From Oscillospiraceae bacterium (GTDB taxonomy: Bacteria > Bacillota > Clostridia > Oscillospirales > Oscillospiraceae): a stretch of 46,746 nucleotides of DNA. Both the position numbers and the translations under genes were made by a program. The notes under the pieces are model-generated. The model ran no database searches. It was not told where the DNA came from and saw nothing but the letters and a program-made list of their open reading frames with translations. This document shows positions 1 to 7,170 of the stretch, piece by piece; the stretch's first letter is position 1; every line of letters begins with the position of its first letter. Location of the stretch: the NCBI GenBank assembly GCA_902768805.1, contig CACXMX010000005.1, forward strand, positions 1-46,746, in the 5' to 3' direction.

Positions 1-336
1 GGAAGCTACACGGTTGCCGCTGCCGTCGATGTTGACGATCTCTCCCGTCTCGGCCAGACCGTTGACAGAGGAGATGTAAACATCGGATACGGCGGCCTCA
101 GCGCGCAGTTCATCTGGCGATTTCCCTTCGGGGACCCGCCAGTGCCAGAAAACCTCGTTGTGCGCCGCCAGCATATCGTACAGGCCCATCTCCTGCACCG
201 TCATGCTGCCGCCGAAGCCCACACTGACTCCGTCGATCCGGCCGTTGAGATACGCGGCGGCTGCGCGGGATGACTCAAAACAGGACACCCGGTAGCCTTT
301 GGCTTCCAGATTCTTTTTTACCGTTTGCAGATCCAT
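1..336 (-). CDS. LUD-domain protein (LutC/YkgG-like), 3' end cut by window edge
   Basis: The first 112 residues are present, from an ATG at 336 preceded by AAGGAAGGG; the rest lies beyond the left edge. Visible motifs are VGFGGSMTVQEMGL, a NEVFWHW segment and SSVNGLAETGEIVNIDGSGNR, which are typical of the LUD (formerly DUF162) fold found in LutB/LutC-type lactate-utilisation proteins and in many stand-alone clostridial proteins. The stand-alone versions have no settled biochemical role, so a function in lactate oxidation is only a possibility. It is transcribed leftward from its own promoter, back to back with the MarR gene terminator. Confidence 0.8.
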   Translation of the reverse strand, partial: MDLQTVKKNLEAKGYRVSCFESSRAAAAYLNGRIDGVSVGFGGSMTVQEMGLYDMLAAHNEVFWHWRVPEGKSPDELRAEAAVSDVYISSVNGLAETGEIVNIDGSGNRVAS

Positions 337-375
337 TTTGATCCCTTCCTTATCCGTGTTGATCGTCTGAAAACC

Positions 376-405
376 ATTATAGCAGAGAGCTCTGTTTTCG
401 GGCAA
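376..405 (-). promoter_or_regulatory. Promoter of the LUD-domain gene
   Basis: On the minus strand a perfect TATAAT (376-381) lies 18 bases from TTGCCC (400-405, four of six matches to the -35 consensus). The start codon is about 40 bases downstream. Confidence 0.6.
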
Positions 406-408
406 GAA

Positions 409-436
409 AAACCGCCGCGGGTTACCGCGGCGGTTT
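409..436 (-). terminator. Terminator after the MarR-family gene
   Basis: A GC-rich stem (409-420 with 425-436, loop GTTA) is followed on the minus strand by TTTTTCTT. It sits about 30 bases after the regulator stop codon. Confidence 0.85.
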
Positions 437-469
437 ACTCTTTATCCGGCCGTTGTGACGGGAAGAGGC

Positions 470-1312
470 TCACTCCGTTTCTTCGGAGTCGGAGAGTCCG
501 GGCGCTTTTTCTTCAGAGTCGGAGAGTCCGAGCACTTTTCCCAGCAGGGCGCGCAGCGCGGTCTGCTCTTCGTCGGTGAGGACGGCGAAGGGATCGTCTG
601 CGGAGATCTCGCCGGGAGTCAGCGCCTGTCTGCCCGCTTCCGTCAGCCGGACGATGACCCGCCGGCGGTCGGATTCGGAGCGCTCGCGCTCGATCAGGCC
701 CTTCTGTTCCAGCTTTCCGAGCAGTTCGCTCAGGCTGCCGGGCCGGACACGCAGCTCACGGAGGAGGAACTGCTGGTCTGGAGAGCCTTCCCTGTCCAGG
801 ATCCTCAGCACCAGCTCCTGGCTGGCTCCGGCACGGGGATGGTGCATTGACTGGGCGGCGCGGATCAGCAGGGAACGAAGAGAATCGTCCTCAAGAGCGG
901 GCCTTTCCCCGTGACCGAGGGGCCCGTGGTCTTCAAAGCCGCGCTCGTCGCCGTGACCGTGGGGTCCGCGGCTTTCGAAGCCGCGCTCGCCTCCGTGACC
1001 GTGCGGTCCGCGGCCCTCGAAGCCGCGCTCGTCGCCGTGACCGTGCGGCCCGTGGCCCTCGGAGCCGCGACCTTTTCCGTGACCGCGGCGGCCGGATCCC
1101 CGACCTTCCCCGTCGGGGCCGCGGCGGCAGTCCTTTCCGCTGTGGTCGCACTCATAAAAATACTCGCAGATGCGGCAGGGATGACCTCCGTCCGCTCCCT
1201 CGCGGAAGCGGGGGCCGGGAGCGTCGAAGGGCTGTCCCTCTTCGTGTCCGCGGCCGTGGCGGAGACAGTTTTCTCCGGTTCGGTCGCAGCGGTCGCGGTA
1301 CTCGCAGTCCAC
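470..1312 (-). CDS. MarR-family transcriptional regulator with Cys-rich and His/Gly-repeat N-terminus
   Basis: A 280-residue protein from a GTG at 1312. The open frame extends to 1387, but those bases hold the gene's own -35 and -10 boxes, so the longer start is not usable. The C-terminal half (about 140-245) is a winged helix of the MarR type: RELRVRPGSLSELLGKLEQ reads as the recognition helix and ESDRRRVIVRLTEAGR as the wing. The N-terminal half is unusual: two copies of CEYxxxCDx(S/T)GxxC (Cys 3, 9, 16 and 49, 55, 62, plus Cys46), then tandem 14-residue repeats rich in GPHGHG. MarR proteins are normally 140-170 residues, so about 130 residues are extra. Binding of a transition metal or Fe-S centre is inferred, not shown. 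It has its own promoter and terminator. Confidence 0.8.
   Translation of the reverse strand: MDCEYRDRCDRTGENCLRHGRGHEEGQPFDAPGPRFREGADGGHPCRICEYFYECDHSGKDCRRGPDGEGRGSGRRGHGKGRGSEGHGPHGHGDERGFEGRGPHGHGGERGFESRGPHGHGDERGFEDHGPLGHGERPALEDDSLRSLLIRAAQSMHHPRAGASQELVLRILDREGSPDQQFLLRELRVRPGSLSELLGKLEQKGLIERERSESDRRRVIVRLTEAGRQALTPGEISADDPFAVLTDEEQTALRALLGKVLGLSDSEEKAPGLSDSEETE
902..1057 (-). repeat. In-frame 42-bp tandem repeat encoding GPHGHG units
   Basis: Three full copies and one degenerate copy of a 14-codon unit, consensus GRGPHGHGDERGFE, lie inside the MarR-family gene (residues 86-137). The copies differ by a few residues (D/G, R/H, G/S/D). Unit length divisible by three means copy number can change without frameshift. 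Confidence 0.85.
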
Positions 1313-1358
1313 GTTTCCGCAGCCTTCACCGGAACCGTTGTCGGGTGAGGAATGTGAC

Positions 1359-1387
1359 AATATACACCGCCGCAATCCAATTGTCAA
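1359..1387 (-). promoter_or_regulatory. Promoter of the MarR-family gene
   Basis: TTGACA (1382-1387) and TATATT (1359-1364) are separated by 17 bases on the minus strand. The palindrome AGGTACCT (1387-1394) abuts the -35 box and could be an operator for autoregulation. Confidence 0.85.
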
Positions 1388-1398
1388 GGTACCTAATT

Positions 1399-1446
1399 AA
1401 TATTTTTTAAAAAATATTTCCGGAGACCGCTCGAAACGGTCCCCGG
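1399..1446 (-). terminator. Terminator of the ABC/HAD operon
   Basis: A ten-pair stem (1420-1429 with 1437-1446, one G-U pair) is followed on the minus strand by a U-rich tract inside a perfect 20-base A/T palindrome (1399-1418). It lies directly after the HAD gene stop codon. Confidence 0.8.
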
Positions 1447-1460
1447 GATCCGGAAAAAAG

Positions 1461-2084
1461 TCAAATATCGGTTCGGACGCGGACGCCGGCATCGGCCAGC
1501 TTGCGGCGGATCTCGGCGGCGTCCCCGTGGAACACGGCGCTCTGCATCCCGCAGAGGAACGCCGCCTCCACATTCAGCGTGGCGTCATCAATGAAAAAGC
1601 ACTCCTCCGGGCGCAGGCGGAACTTCTGACACAGAAGCAGGTAGATCTCAGGCTGCGGCTTAACCAGCTTCACATCCGCGGAAACGAGTGTGCCGTCAAA
1701 ATACCGGCTGGCCGGGATCCTGGGCCAGTACTCGTGCTGACGGAGACTGGCGTTGCTCAGCAGGTAGATCCCGTAGCCGTTGGCCTTGAGTTCGGCGACC
1801 AGCTCGCACATTCCGTCGACCTCCAGGATCGGGCGGTCCCAGAAGGTGACGAGCTTCCATACGGCGTCGTGCAGCCTTTCGGGGACCCGGCGGCAGATGA
1901 TCTCCGCCGCCTCCGCGTCGGTGAGAGAACCGCGGTCCATACGGGACCACTCCAGTGAAAGGAACACTTCACGGAGAAGCAGCTCCCTGTCATCGGGATC
2001 GGTCACGCCCGCGTGGTCGAGAAAAACCTGACGATCGAAGCGGATCAGGACCATCCCCATATCGAATACAATGTTTTTGATCAT
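1461..2084 (-). CDS. HAD-superfamily phosphatase (subfamily IA, YihX-like)
   Basis: A 207-residue haloacid-dehalogenase-fold hydrolase. The four motifs are visible: VFDMGMVLI (motif I, nucleophile Asp; the second Asp of DxD is replaced by Gly/Met context as in YihX-like proteins), LLSNAS (II), KLVKPQPEIY (III, Lys) and FIDDATLNVEAA (IV). YihX-type enzymes dephosphorylate small sugar phosphates such as glucose 1-phosphate, but substrate cannot be read from sequence. Its ATG lies one base after the permease stop codon, so it is the last gene of the ABC operon and probably translationally coupled. This suggests a role on the imported substrate. Confidence 0.85.
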   Translation of the reverse strand: MIKNIVFDMGMVLIRFDRQVFLDHAGVTDPDDRELLLREVFLSLEWSRMDRGSLTDAEAAEIICRRVPERLHDAVWKLVTFWDRPILEVDGMCELVAELKANGYGIYLLSNASLRQHEYWPRIPASRYFDGTLVSADVKLVKPQPEIYLLLCQKFRLRPEECFFIDDATLNVEAAFLCGMQSAVFHGDAAEIRRKLADAGVRVRTDI

Positions 2085-2085
2085 G

Positions 2086-3753
2086 TCAGACGCTGATTTT
2101 TCCTTTCGTAGCTTTGAGTGCCAGAAGCAGGATCACCGCGCTGGTGACCGTGAGGATCGCCGAGAGAGCAGCGCCCGAGCCGACGCTGTTGCGCACAATG
2201 TTCGTATACGCCTCAATGGTCAGCGTATTGTTGCGCCCCGAGGACAGCATGATCGAGCAGCTCAGCTCGTTGATGCAGGTGACCCAGGAGAGGATGGCTC
2301 CGGAGAACACGCCCGGAAGCATCAGCCGGGCCGTGACCTTCCAGAAGGTCCTCATCGGCGCCACGCCCAGATTGATGGACGCCTCTTCCACGCTGGGATC
2401 CATCTGCATCAGGAACGCGCTGGCGCTTCGGACGGTGTAAGGCAGCTTGCGGATGACATAGGAGATGATGATGATCGCGGCGGTTCCGGTGAGGATCAGC
2501 GGCTTCTGGTTGAAGGTGACGATGTAGCACAGGCCGAGCACCGAGCCGGGGATCACATACGGCGCCATCAGCAGCATGTCGAGAAGGCCGCCGGTCTTTC
2601 CCTTCTTGCGCACGATGGCGTAGGACATCAGAATGCCGATGAGCACAATGAACACCATGGCAATGGAGGAATAGGTGAACGTGTTGCGCAGGGAAGACCA
2701 CAGCCTTGTTCCCAGGTTGGAGTAGTTTTCAAAGGTAAAGCCGCCGGTGAAGCTGGAGTAGTTCGTGTGCTGGAAAGAACTGGCGCACACTACGATCTGG
2801 GGGAGAAAGGAAATGAAGCTGATGAGGAACACGGGCAGCGTGACCAGGAAACGCCGGAAGCCGTGGACCTCCGTGATCTTCGGCGGACGGAGTGCGCTCA
2901 TGATATAATTCCGGCGGCCCACGTAGATCTTCTGTACCAGAAGCATCAGAAGAGTGATGATCACGATGATGATCGAAATGGCGCTGGCGAGATTGCCGTT
3001 GCCGCCCGTCTCGCTCAGATACTCATTGTATATCAGCACCGGAAGCGTACGGAAATCCTGGCCGCCCAGAAGCATGGGGGTGCCGAAATCGGCCAGAGCG
3101 CTCATAAACACCACCAGAGCGCCGGCCGTGATCGACGGCGTGACCACCGGCATCGTAACGGTGAAGAAACGGCGCAGCTTGCCGCTGCCGAGGTTTTCGG
3201 CGCATTCCTCCAGAGAACTGTCTATGCTCTCCATGGCGCCGGAGGTATACATATAAATATAGGGGTAAAGCTTGAGAGTCAGTACGGCCGCAATGCCGCC
3301 GAAGCCGTAGATCGTCGGGATCGTGACGCCGTATTTGGCCAGGAACAGTGTCACGCTGCCGGCGCGGCCGAACATCATGATCCAGGCGTAGGCTCCGAGG
3401 AACGGCGGGCTCATCAGAGAGAGGATCGCCAGAACATGCCAGAGCTTTTTGCCCCAGACGTTGTAGCGGGTCATCAGGTACGCCATGGGAACGCCGAGAA
3501 CAATAGCGAAAAACGACGGCACGACCGACACGCTCACGCTGTTCCACAGCGCTCCGTAATAATACTTTTTGGTGAAGAACTTCCGGAAGTTGGCAAGCGT
3601 CAGTCCGTCGACCTTGGAACTCTTGAAGGCGTTTGTGATGATGGATGAGAACGGCCAGATCAGGAACAGGATGAAGATCACAAACACCATGGCTTTGACC
3701 CATACCCAGGGGTCCATATACCAGGGTATGGTGGTGTTTTTCCGCTTCAGCAT
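2086..3753 (-). CDS. ABC transporter permease, two fused BPD domains (Fe3+/AEP/sugar-phosphate type)
   Basis: A 555-residue inner-membrane protein with about twelve hydrophobic segments and two binding-protein-dependent permease halves. Each half has an EAA-type loop that docks on the ATPase: [17 protein letters not shown] in the N half and [18 protein letters not shown] in the C half. This FbpB/AfuB/PhnU-like layout handles iron(III), 2-aminoethylphosphonate or hexose phosphates in characterised cases. The start overlaps the ATPase gene by 7 bases. The substrate here is undetermined. Confidence 0.88.
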   Translation of the reverse strand: MLKRKNTTIPWYMDPWVWVKAMVFVIFILFLIWPFSSIITNAFKSSKVDGLTLANFRKFFTKKYYYGALWNSVSVSVVPSFFAIVLGVPMAYLMTRYNVWGKKLWHVLAILSLMSPPFLGAYAWIMMFGRAGSVTLFLAKYGVTIPTIYGFGGIAAVLTLKLYPYIYMYTSGAMESIDSSLEECAENLGSGKLRRFFTVTMPVVTPSITAGALVVFMSALADFGTPMLLGGQDFRTLPVLIYNEYLSETGGNGNLASAISIIIVIITLLMLLVQKIYVGRRNYIMSALRPPKITEVHGFRRFLVTLPVFLISFISFLPQIVVCASSFQHTNYSSFTGGFTFENYSNLGTRLWSSLRNTFTYSSIAMVFIVLIGILMSYAIVRKKGKTGGLLDMLLMAPYVIPGSVLGLCYIVTFNQKPLILTGTAAIIIISYVIRKLPYTVRSASAFLMQMDPSVEEASINLGVAPMRTFWKVTARLMLPGVFSGAILSWVTCINELSCSIMLSSGRNNTLTIEAYTNIVRNSVGSGAALSAILTVTSAVILLLALKATKGKISV

Positions 3754-4733
3754 GTGATGACCTCCTCGGATTCCGCCTCATAGACGCTGATCCGCTCGGG
3801 ATCGAAATTCAGGAAGACCTTTTCCCCGTTTTCGTGGACCGTGGTCGTGTCCTTGGTATATTCGTTGACCGTCAGCTGCTGGCCGTCGGCAAGGCGGACC
3901 TCATACTCGATAAAGTCGCCGAGGAACGTGGAGAACTGCACCTCGCCGGGCATGCCGTCCCGGGCGAAGAAAAGCTGCTCGGGTCTGGCGGAAAGGGTGG
4001 CCTTTCCGCTGTAAGGCTTTTTCAGCGGCACGCGGATGGTCAGCTCGTTCTCGATCGTGACCTCGCCGTTTTCCCGCACCGTGCAGTCGAGGAAATTGCT
4101 CACGCCGATCATGACCGCGATCCGGTCGGAAATGGCCAGAGCCTCCTCCTGATCGTGGGTGACATAGATCGTGGTGATGCCCAGCTTGCGCTGAAGCTTC
4201 TTGATCACGGTGCGCATCTGGACGCGGAGCTTGGCGTCCAGGTTGGAAAGGGGCTCATCCATGAGCAGAACGCTCGGCTCGATAACGAAAGCCCGCGCCA
4301 GCGCCACGCGCTGCTGCTGGCCGCCGGAAAGCTCGTTGGGCTTGCGTTTGGACAGATGGGCGATCTGCACCAGCTCCAGGGCTTCGGCTACTCTCGGGGC
4401 GATCTCACTGGCGGGCACCTTGCGCGCCTTAAGGCCGTATGCCACGTTTTCCGCCACCGTCAGGTGAGGGAAGATCGCGTAGTTCTGGAACACCATGCCG
4501 ATGTCGCGTTTGTGCGCGGGAACGGCGTTGATCAGCCGGTCGCCGAAATAAAACTCGCCGCCTTCGATGGAGTTGAAACCGGCGATCATGCGCAGAAGAG
4601 TGGTCTTTCCGCAGCCGGAGGGACCCAGCAGCGTGAAAAACTCGCCCTCACGGATGTCCAGACTGACCCCTTTGAGGGCTATGAAATCCCCGTATTTCTT
4701 AACGGCATCCTTGATGATGACAGCGTTGCTCAT
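3747..4733 (-). CDS. ABC transporter ATP-binding protein with TOBE domain, internally shortened
   Basis: A 328-residue ATPase of the FbpC/PotA group. Walker A GPSGCGKT (37-44), Q-loop FQNYAIFPH, signature LSGGQ (136-140), Walker B VLLMDEP (155-161) and the H-loop His194 are all present, so ATP hydrolysis should be intact. A C-terminal TOBE-like region follows. Between DRIAVM (ends at 208) and IGVSNFLDC (starts at 209) the usual segment of about 25-30 residues, NxGxIxQxGxPxEIYxxPxxxFVAxF, is absent without loss of frame. It lies 167 bases downstream of the solute-binding gene, across two hairpins. A GAGGAGAGG site precedes the ATG. Confidence 0.88.
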   Translation of the reverse strand: MSNAVIIKDAVKKYGDFIALKGVSLDIREGEFFTLLGPSGCGKTTLLRMIAGFNSIEGGEFYFGDRLINAVPAHKRDIGMVFQNYAIFPHLTVAENVAYGLKARKVPASEIAPRVAEALELVQIAHLSKRKPNELSGGQQQRVALARAFVIEPSVLLMDEPLSNLDAKLRVQMRTVIKKLQRKLGITTIYVTHDQEEALAISDRIAVMIGVSNFLDCTVRENGEVTIENELTIRVPLKKPYSGKATLSARPEQLFFARDGMPGEVQFSTFLGDFIEYEVRLADGQQLTVNEYTKDTTTVHENGEKVFLNFDPERISVYEAESEEVITC

Positions 4734-4773
4734 ATTTGATCATCCTCTCCTCGTATTGATCTTTCGCGCTCAA

Positions 4774-4803
4774 AGGATCCGGCGGCAGAAGACGCCGGAT
4801 CCT
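4774..4803 (-). other. Intercistronic stem-loop between binding protein and ATPase genes
   Basis: A perfect 11-pair inverted repeat, AGGATCCGGCG (4774-4784) with its complement (4793-4803) and an 8-base loop. On the minus strand it is followed only by TTTG, so it looks like an mRNA-processing or stabilising element more than a full terminator. Confidence 0.7.
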
Positions 4804-4842
4804 GTCAGAGCGAAAAGGCTGCGGCCTTATGGTTATCAAAAA

Positions 4843-4872
4843 GGCAGGGGAGATCCGGGGATCCCCCCTGCC
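4843..4872 (-). terminator. Terminator-like hairpin just after the solute-binding protein gene
   Basis: A stem of 11 pairs with one mismatch (4843-4854 with 4861-4872) is followed on the minus strand by TTTTTG. It probably limits transcription into the ATPase and permease genes, so that the binding protein is made in excess. Confidence 0.7.
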
Positions 4873-4900
4873 GGGAATGAAGCGATGCGCCTGCAGGGAC

Positions 4901-5992
4901 TCAGCCGACCAGCAGATCCTGCCACTGCTCCTTGATGGCGGCGGCGTTGTTGGCGGCATAATCGAAGTTGTAGTTCATCAGCTTGATGTCGCTCAGCGGG
5001 CACAGACCCTTGGGCTCCACGTCGCTGCGGATGGGGCGGCGGCCCCACTCGGCATTCTGGCGGACCTGGCAGTCGTAGCCCAGAACGAACTCGACGAACA
5101 GCTCGGCCAGCTCCTTGTTCGGGCAGTCCTTGACGATGGCCACACCGTCGGGCACGGCGGAGGTGCCGTCGGCGGGGTACACGACCTTCATGAAGTCGTC
5201 GGTGTACTTGATGGCGGCTTTCTCAAGGGTGATGCCCACGGCGTTCTCTCCGCCGAAGACGTCCTTATGCGCCAGGGAGGAGGAGTTCTTGACTTCCAGC
5301 TTGGGCAGGATCTTGGCGACCATTTCCCAGCCGGCGGCATAGTCGTCGGCCTCATCGCCGAACAGGAAGAGGATCGTGCACAGCTGAGTGAAGGCGGAAC
5401 CGGAGGCTACGGGATCGGCGATGGCGATCTTTCCGTAAGTATCGGTGTCGAACTCAGCCAGGTCGGCCCAGGTCTGGGGGATCTTATCCTCGGGGATGGC
5501 GTTGGTGTTGGCGATGAACACCATAGGCAGCGGGGACTCGCCGATCCAGTAGTATTCCGCGTCGTACAGGCTCGGGTCGATCAGATCGATGGAGCTGGGC
5601 TTGTAGGGCTGGAACACGTCCTTGTAAGCGGCCAGAGTGTCGGCGCCGCCGCCCCACAGCACGTCGGCAATGGGATTGGCCTTCTCCGCGTTGATCTTGT
5701 TGACCAGGTTGGAGGTGCCGTCGGCGATGACCTCGACGTGAACGTTGGGATAGGCGGCCTCAAAGGCGGCAACGCCGTCGTTCAGGGGGTCGGAGTCGTG
5801 GGGAGAGTAAATGGTAAGGGTGCCGGAAACTTCCGCGGGCGCTTCGGGCTCGGCAGCGGGCTCGGCGGCGGGTTCGGCCGCAGGCTCGGCGGCCGCGGCG
5901 GGCTCCTCGGTCTTGGCGGGCTCACTCTTACCGCAGGCGATCAGTCCGAGAGCCATCACCACAGCCAGAAGCAGAGCGATCGTTTTTTTCAT
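4901..5992 (-). CDS. ABC transporter solute-binding lipoprotein (family 1, iron/AEP/sugar-phosphate-like)
   Basis: A 363-residue lipoprotein. The ATG at 5992 follows GGAGGAA and begins a signal peptide MKKTIALLLAVVMALGLIAC with lipobox LIAC, so it is anchored outside the membrane by a lipid on Cys20. A flexible linker of AEPA repeats (about 25-55) precedes the periplasmic-binding fold starting at GTLTIYSPHD. WGGGADTLAAY and ADPVASGSAFTQL resemble AfuA/FbpA/PhnS proteins, which carry iron(III), hexose phosphates or aminoethylphosphonate. The consecutive ligand tyrosines of ferric-binding FbpA are not evident, which weakens an iron assignment. It is first in the operon. Confidence 0.87.
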   Translation of the reverse strand: MKKTIALLLAVVMALGLIACGKSEPAKTEEPAAAAEPAAEPAAEPAAEPEAPAEVSGTLTIYSPHDSDPLNDGVAAFEAAYPNVHVEVIADGTSNLVNKINAEKANPIADVLWGGGADTLAAYKDVFQPYKPSSIDLIDPSLYDAEYYWIGESPLPMVFIANTNAIPEDKIPQTWADLAEFDTDTYGKIAIADPVASGSAFTQLCTILFLFGDEADDYAAGWEMVAKILPKLEVKNSSSLAHKDVFGGENAVGITLEKAAIKYTDDFMKVVYPADGTSAVPDGVAIVKDCPNKELAELFVEFVLGYDCQVRQNAEWGRRPIRSDVEPKGLCPLSDIKLMNYNFDYAANNAAAIKEQWQDLLVG

Positions 5993-6076
5993 TTCTGTTT
6001 CCTCCATTTTTATTATTCGTCGGCAGGAAGCCGATGAAACGGGGAAGGGCTTCAAACCCGATTTCCCACGCATCGC

Positions 6077-6105
6077 ATTATAGGCCAACACGGCTCCGAT
6101 GTCAA
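6077..6105 (-). promoter_or_regulatory. Consensus promoter of the ABC/HAD operon
   Basis: TTGACA (6100-6105), a 17-base spacer and TATAAT (6077-6082) on the minus strand, a full match to the housekeeping sigma consensus. High expression is expected. Confidence 0.9.
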
Positions 6106-6169
6106 TAAGAACCAAAACCCGGCGGCTCCCGGGGGAGGAATTTGGAACATATGCCGTATCCGGCTTCGG

Positions 6170-6198
6170 TTGAAAAAATCGATGGGGGCTGATACTAT
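6170..6198 (+). promoter_or_regulatory. Promoter of the Cof-type phosphatase gene
   Basis: TTGAAA (6170-6175), a 17-base spacer and TACTAT (6193-6198), divergent from the ABC operon promoter. Confidence 0.65.
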
Positions 6199-6286
6199 TA
6201 GTAAACGGTATTACAGGTTCGGACCGTGTTTCGCGGAGGCGTTACCCGCCGCCCGGGCGCGCCCGGCCGTCAACGGAGGAGAATCC

Positions 6287-7114
6287 ATGCGCTGCGATCA
6301 AACCGTTATCTTTTCCGATCTGGACGGAACTCTGTTCGACTCCCGCGGGGAGATCAGCTCCGAGAACCGTCTGGCCATAGAGGAATACAAAGCCCTGGGC
6401 GGTAAATTCGCCATTTCCACCGGGAGAGAACCCCGAAACGCGATGACCTATGTCCGGGAGAACATTACCAACGCGCCGTCGGTAACGATCAACGGCTCGG
6501 CGGTCTATGATTTCGGGACGGGCGAGTATCTGTATACGGTCACCATCCCCCGCCGGGGCGTCGACCCGGTGATACGGCGGGTCATGGCGGAATTCCCCCG
6601 CTGCGACGTGCAGCTGTATACGCCGGCGGGGATCGTCTATATCACGCCGGAGTCACAGGCAAACCGGCCGTTCCTTTCCCTCCACGAGCCGTGCTTCTTC
6701 TCCACACCGGAAAAACAGGAGGGGGAAGACGTATATAAATGTATGTTTTTCTCGCCGGAGGACATAAAGGAGCAGGTACACGCAGCCCTTGAAGCCGGAA
6801 ACGGCAGGGATTACCGCATCGTTCCCGGCACCACGGACGTGGCCGGGGTATTGACGTATTACGAGCTGCTGCCCGTGAACGCCAGCAAAGGGACCGCCAT
6901 TGATTCCCTGCGCGCCGATCCCGGTCTGGCGGGGCGGACCTTTATAGCCGTGGGCGATTACTGGAACGACTACGAGATGCTCATGGCCGCCGATGTGGCC
7001 GTGGCTCCCGCCAATGCCGACGAGGGGATCAAAAAGGTCTGCCGCTTTGTCACCGCGTCCAACAACGACCACGCCATCGCGCACATCATCAGGGATATCA
7101 TCCCGGCGCTTTGA
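6287..7114 (+). CDS. Cof-type HAD-IIB phosphatase
   Basis: A 275-residue cytosolic phosphatase. The ATG at 6287 follows GGAGGAGAATCC; the open frame begins at 6170 but that part overlaps the promoter. Motif I is SDLDGTLFDS, motif II FAISTGR, and motif IV GDYWNDYEM (usual form GDNxND). The region between motifs II and III is the alpha/beta cap of the IIB class. Family members hydrolyse sugar phosphates, flavin mononucleotide or pyridoxal phosphate, with broad specificity, so no exact substrate is proposed. It is a single-gene unit between its own promoter and a strong hairpin. Confidence 0.87.
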   Translation: MRCDQTVIFSDLDGTLFDSRGEISSENRLAIEEYKALGGKFAISTGREPRNAMTYVRENITNAPSVTINGSAVYDFGTGEYLYTVTIPRRGVDPVIRRVMAEFPRCDVQLYTPAGIVYITPESQANRPFLSLHEPCFFSTPEKQEGEDVYKCMFFSPEDIKEQVHAALEAGNGRDYRIVPGTTDVAGVLTYYELLPVNASKGTAIDSLRADPGLAGRTFIAVGDYWNDYEMLMAADVAVAPANADEGIKKVCRFVTASNNDHAIAHIIRDIIPAL

Positions 7115-7125
7115 GCGTATATATT

Positions 7126-7164
7126 GACCGAGCGCCCCGTCCGTTGCGGACGGGGCGCTCGGTC
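7126..7164. terminator. Bidirectional terminator between convergent genes
   Basis: A perfect 18-pair stem (7126-7143 with 7147-7164) with a 3-base loop separates the + strand phosphatase from the - strand gene ending at 7171. A short T-rich stretch follows on the + strand. Confidence 0.8.
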
Positions 7165-7170
7165 GTTCTT

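Noticed and set aside
902..1057. CRISPR-like or minisatellite array
   Set aside because: The 42-bp copies are contiguous, in frame and inside a coding gene; there are no spacers.
1313..1387. Longer start of the MarR-family gene at 1387
   Set aside because: The segment contains the gene's TTGACA and TATATT boxes, so it is upstream of or at the transcript start.
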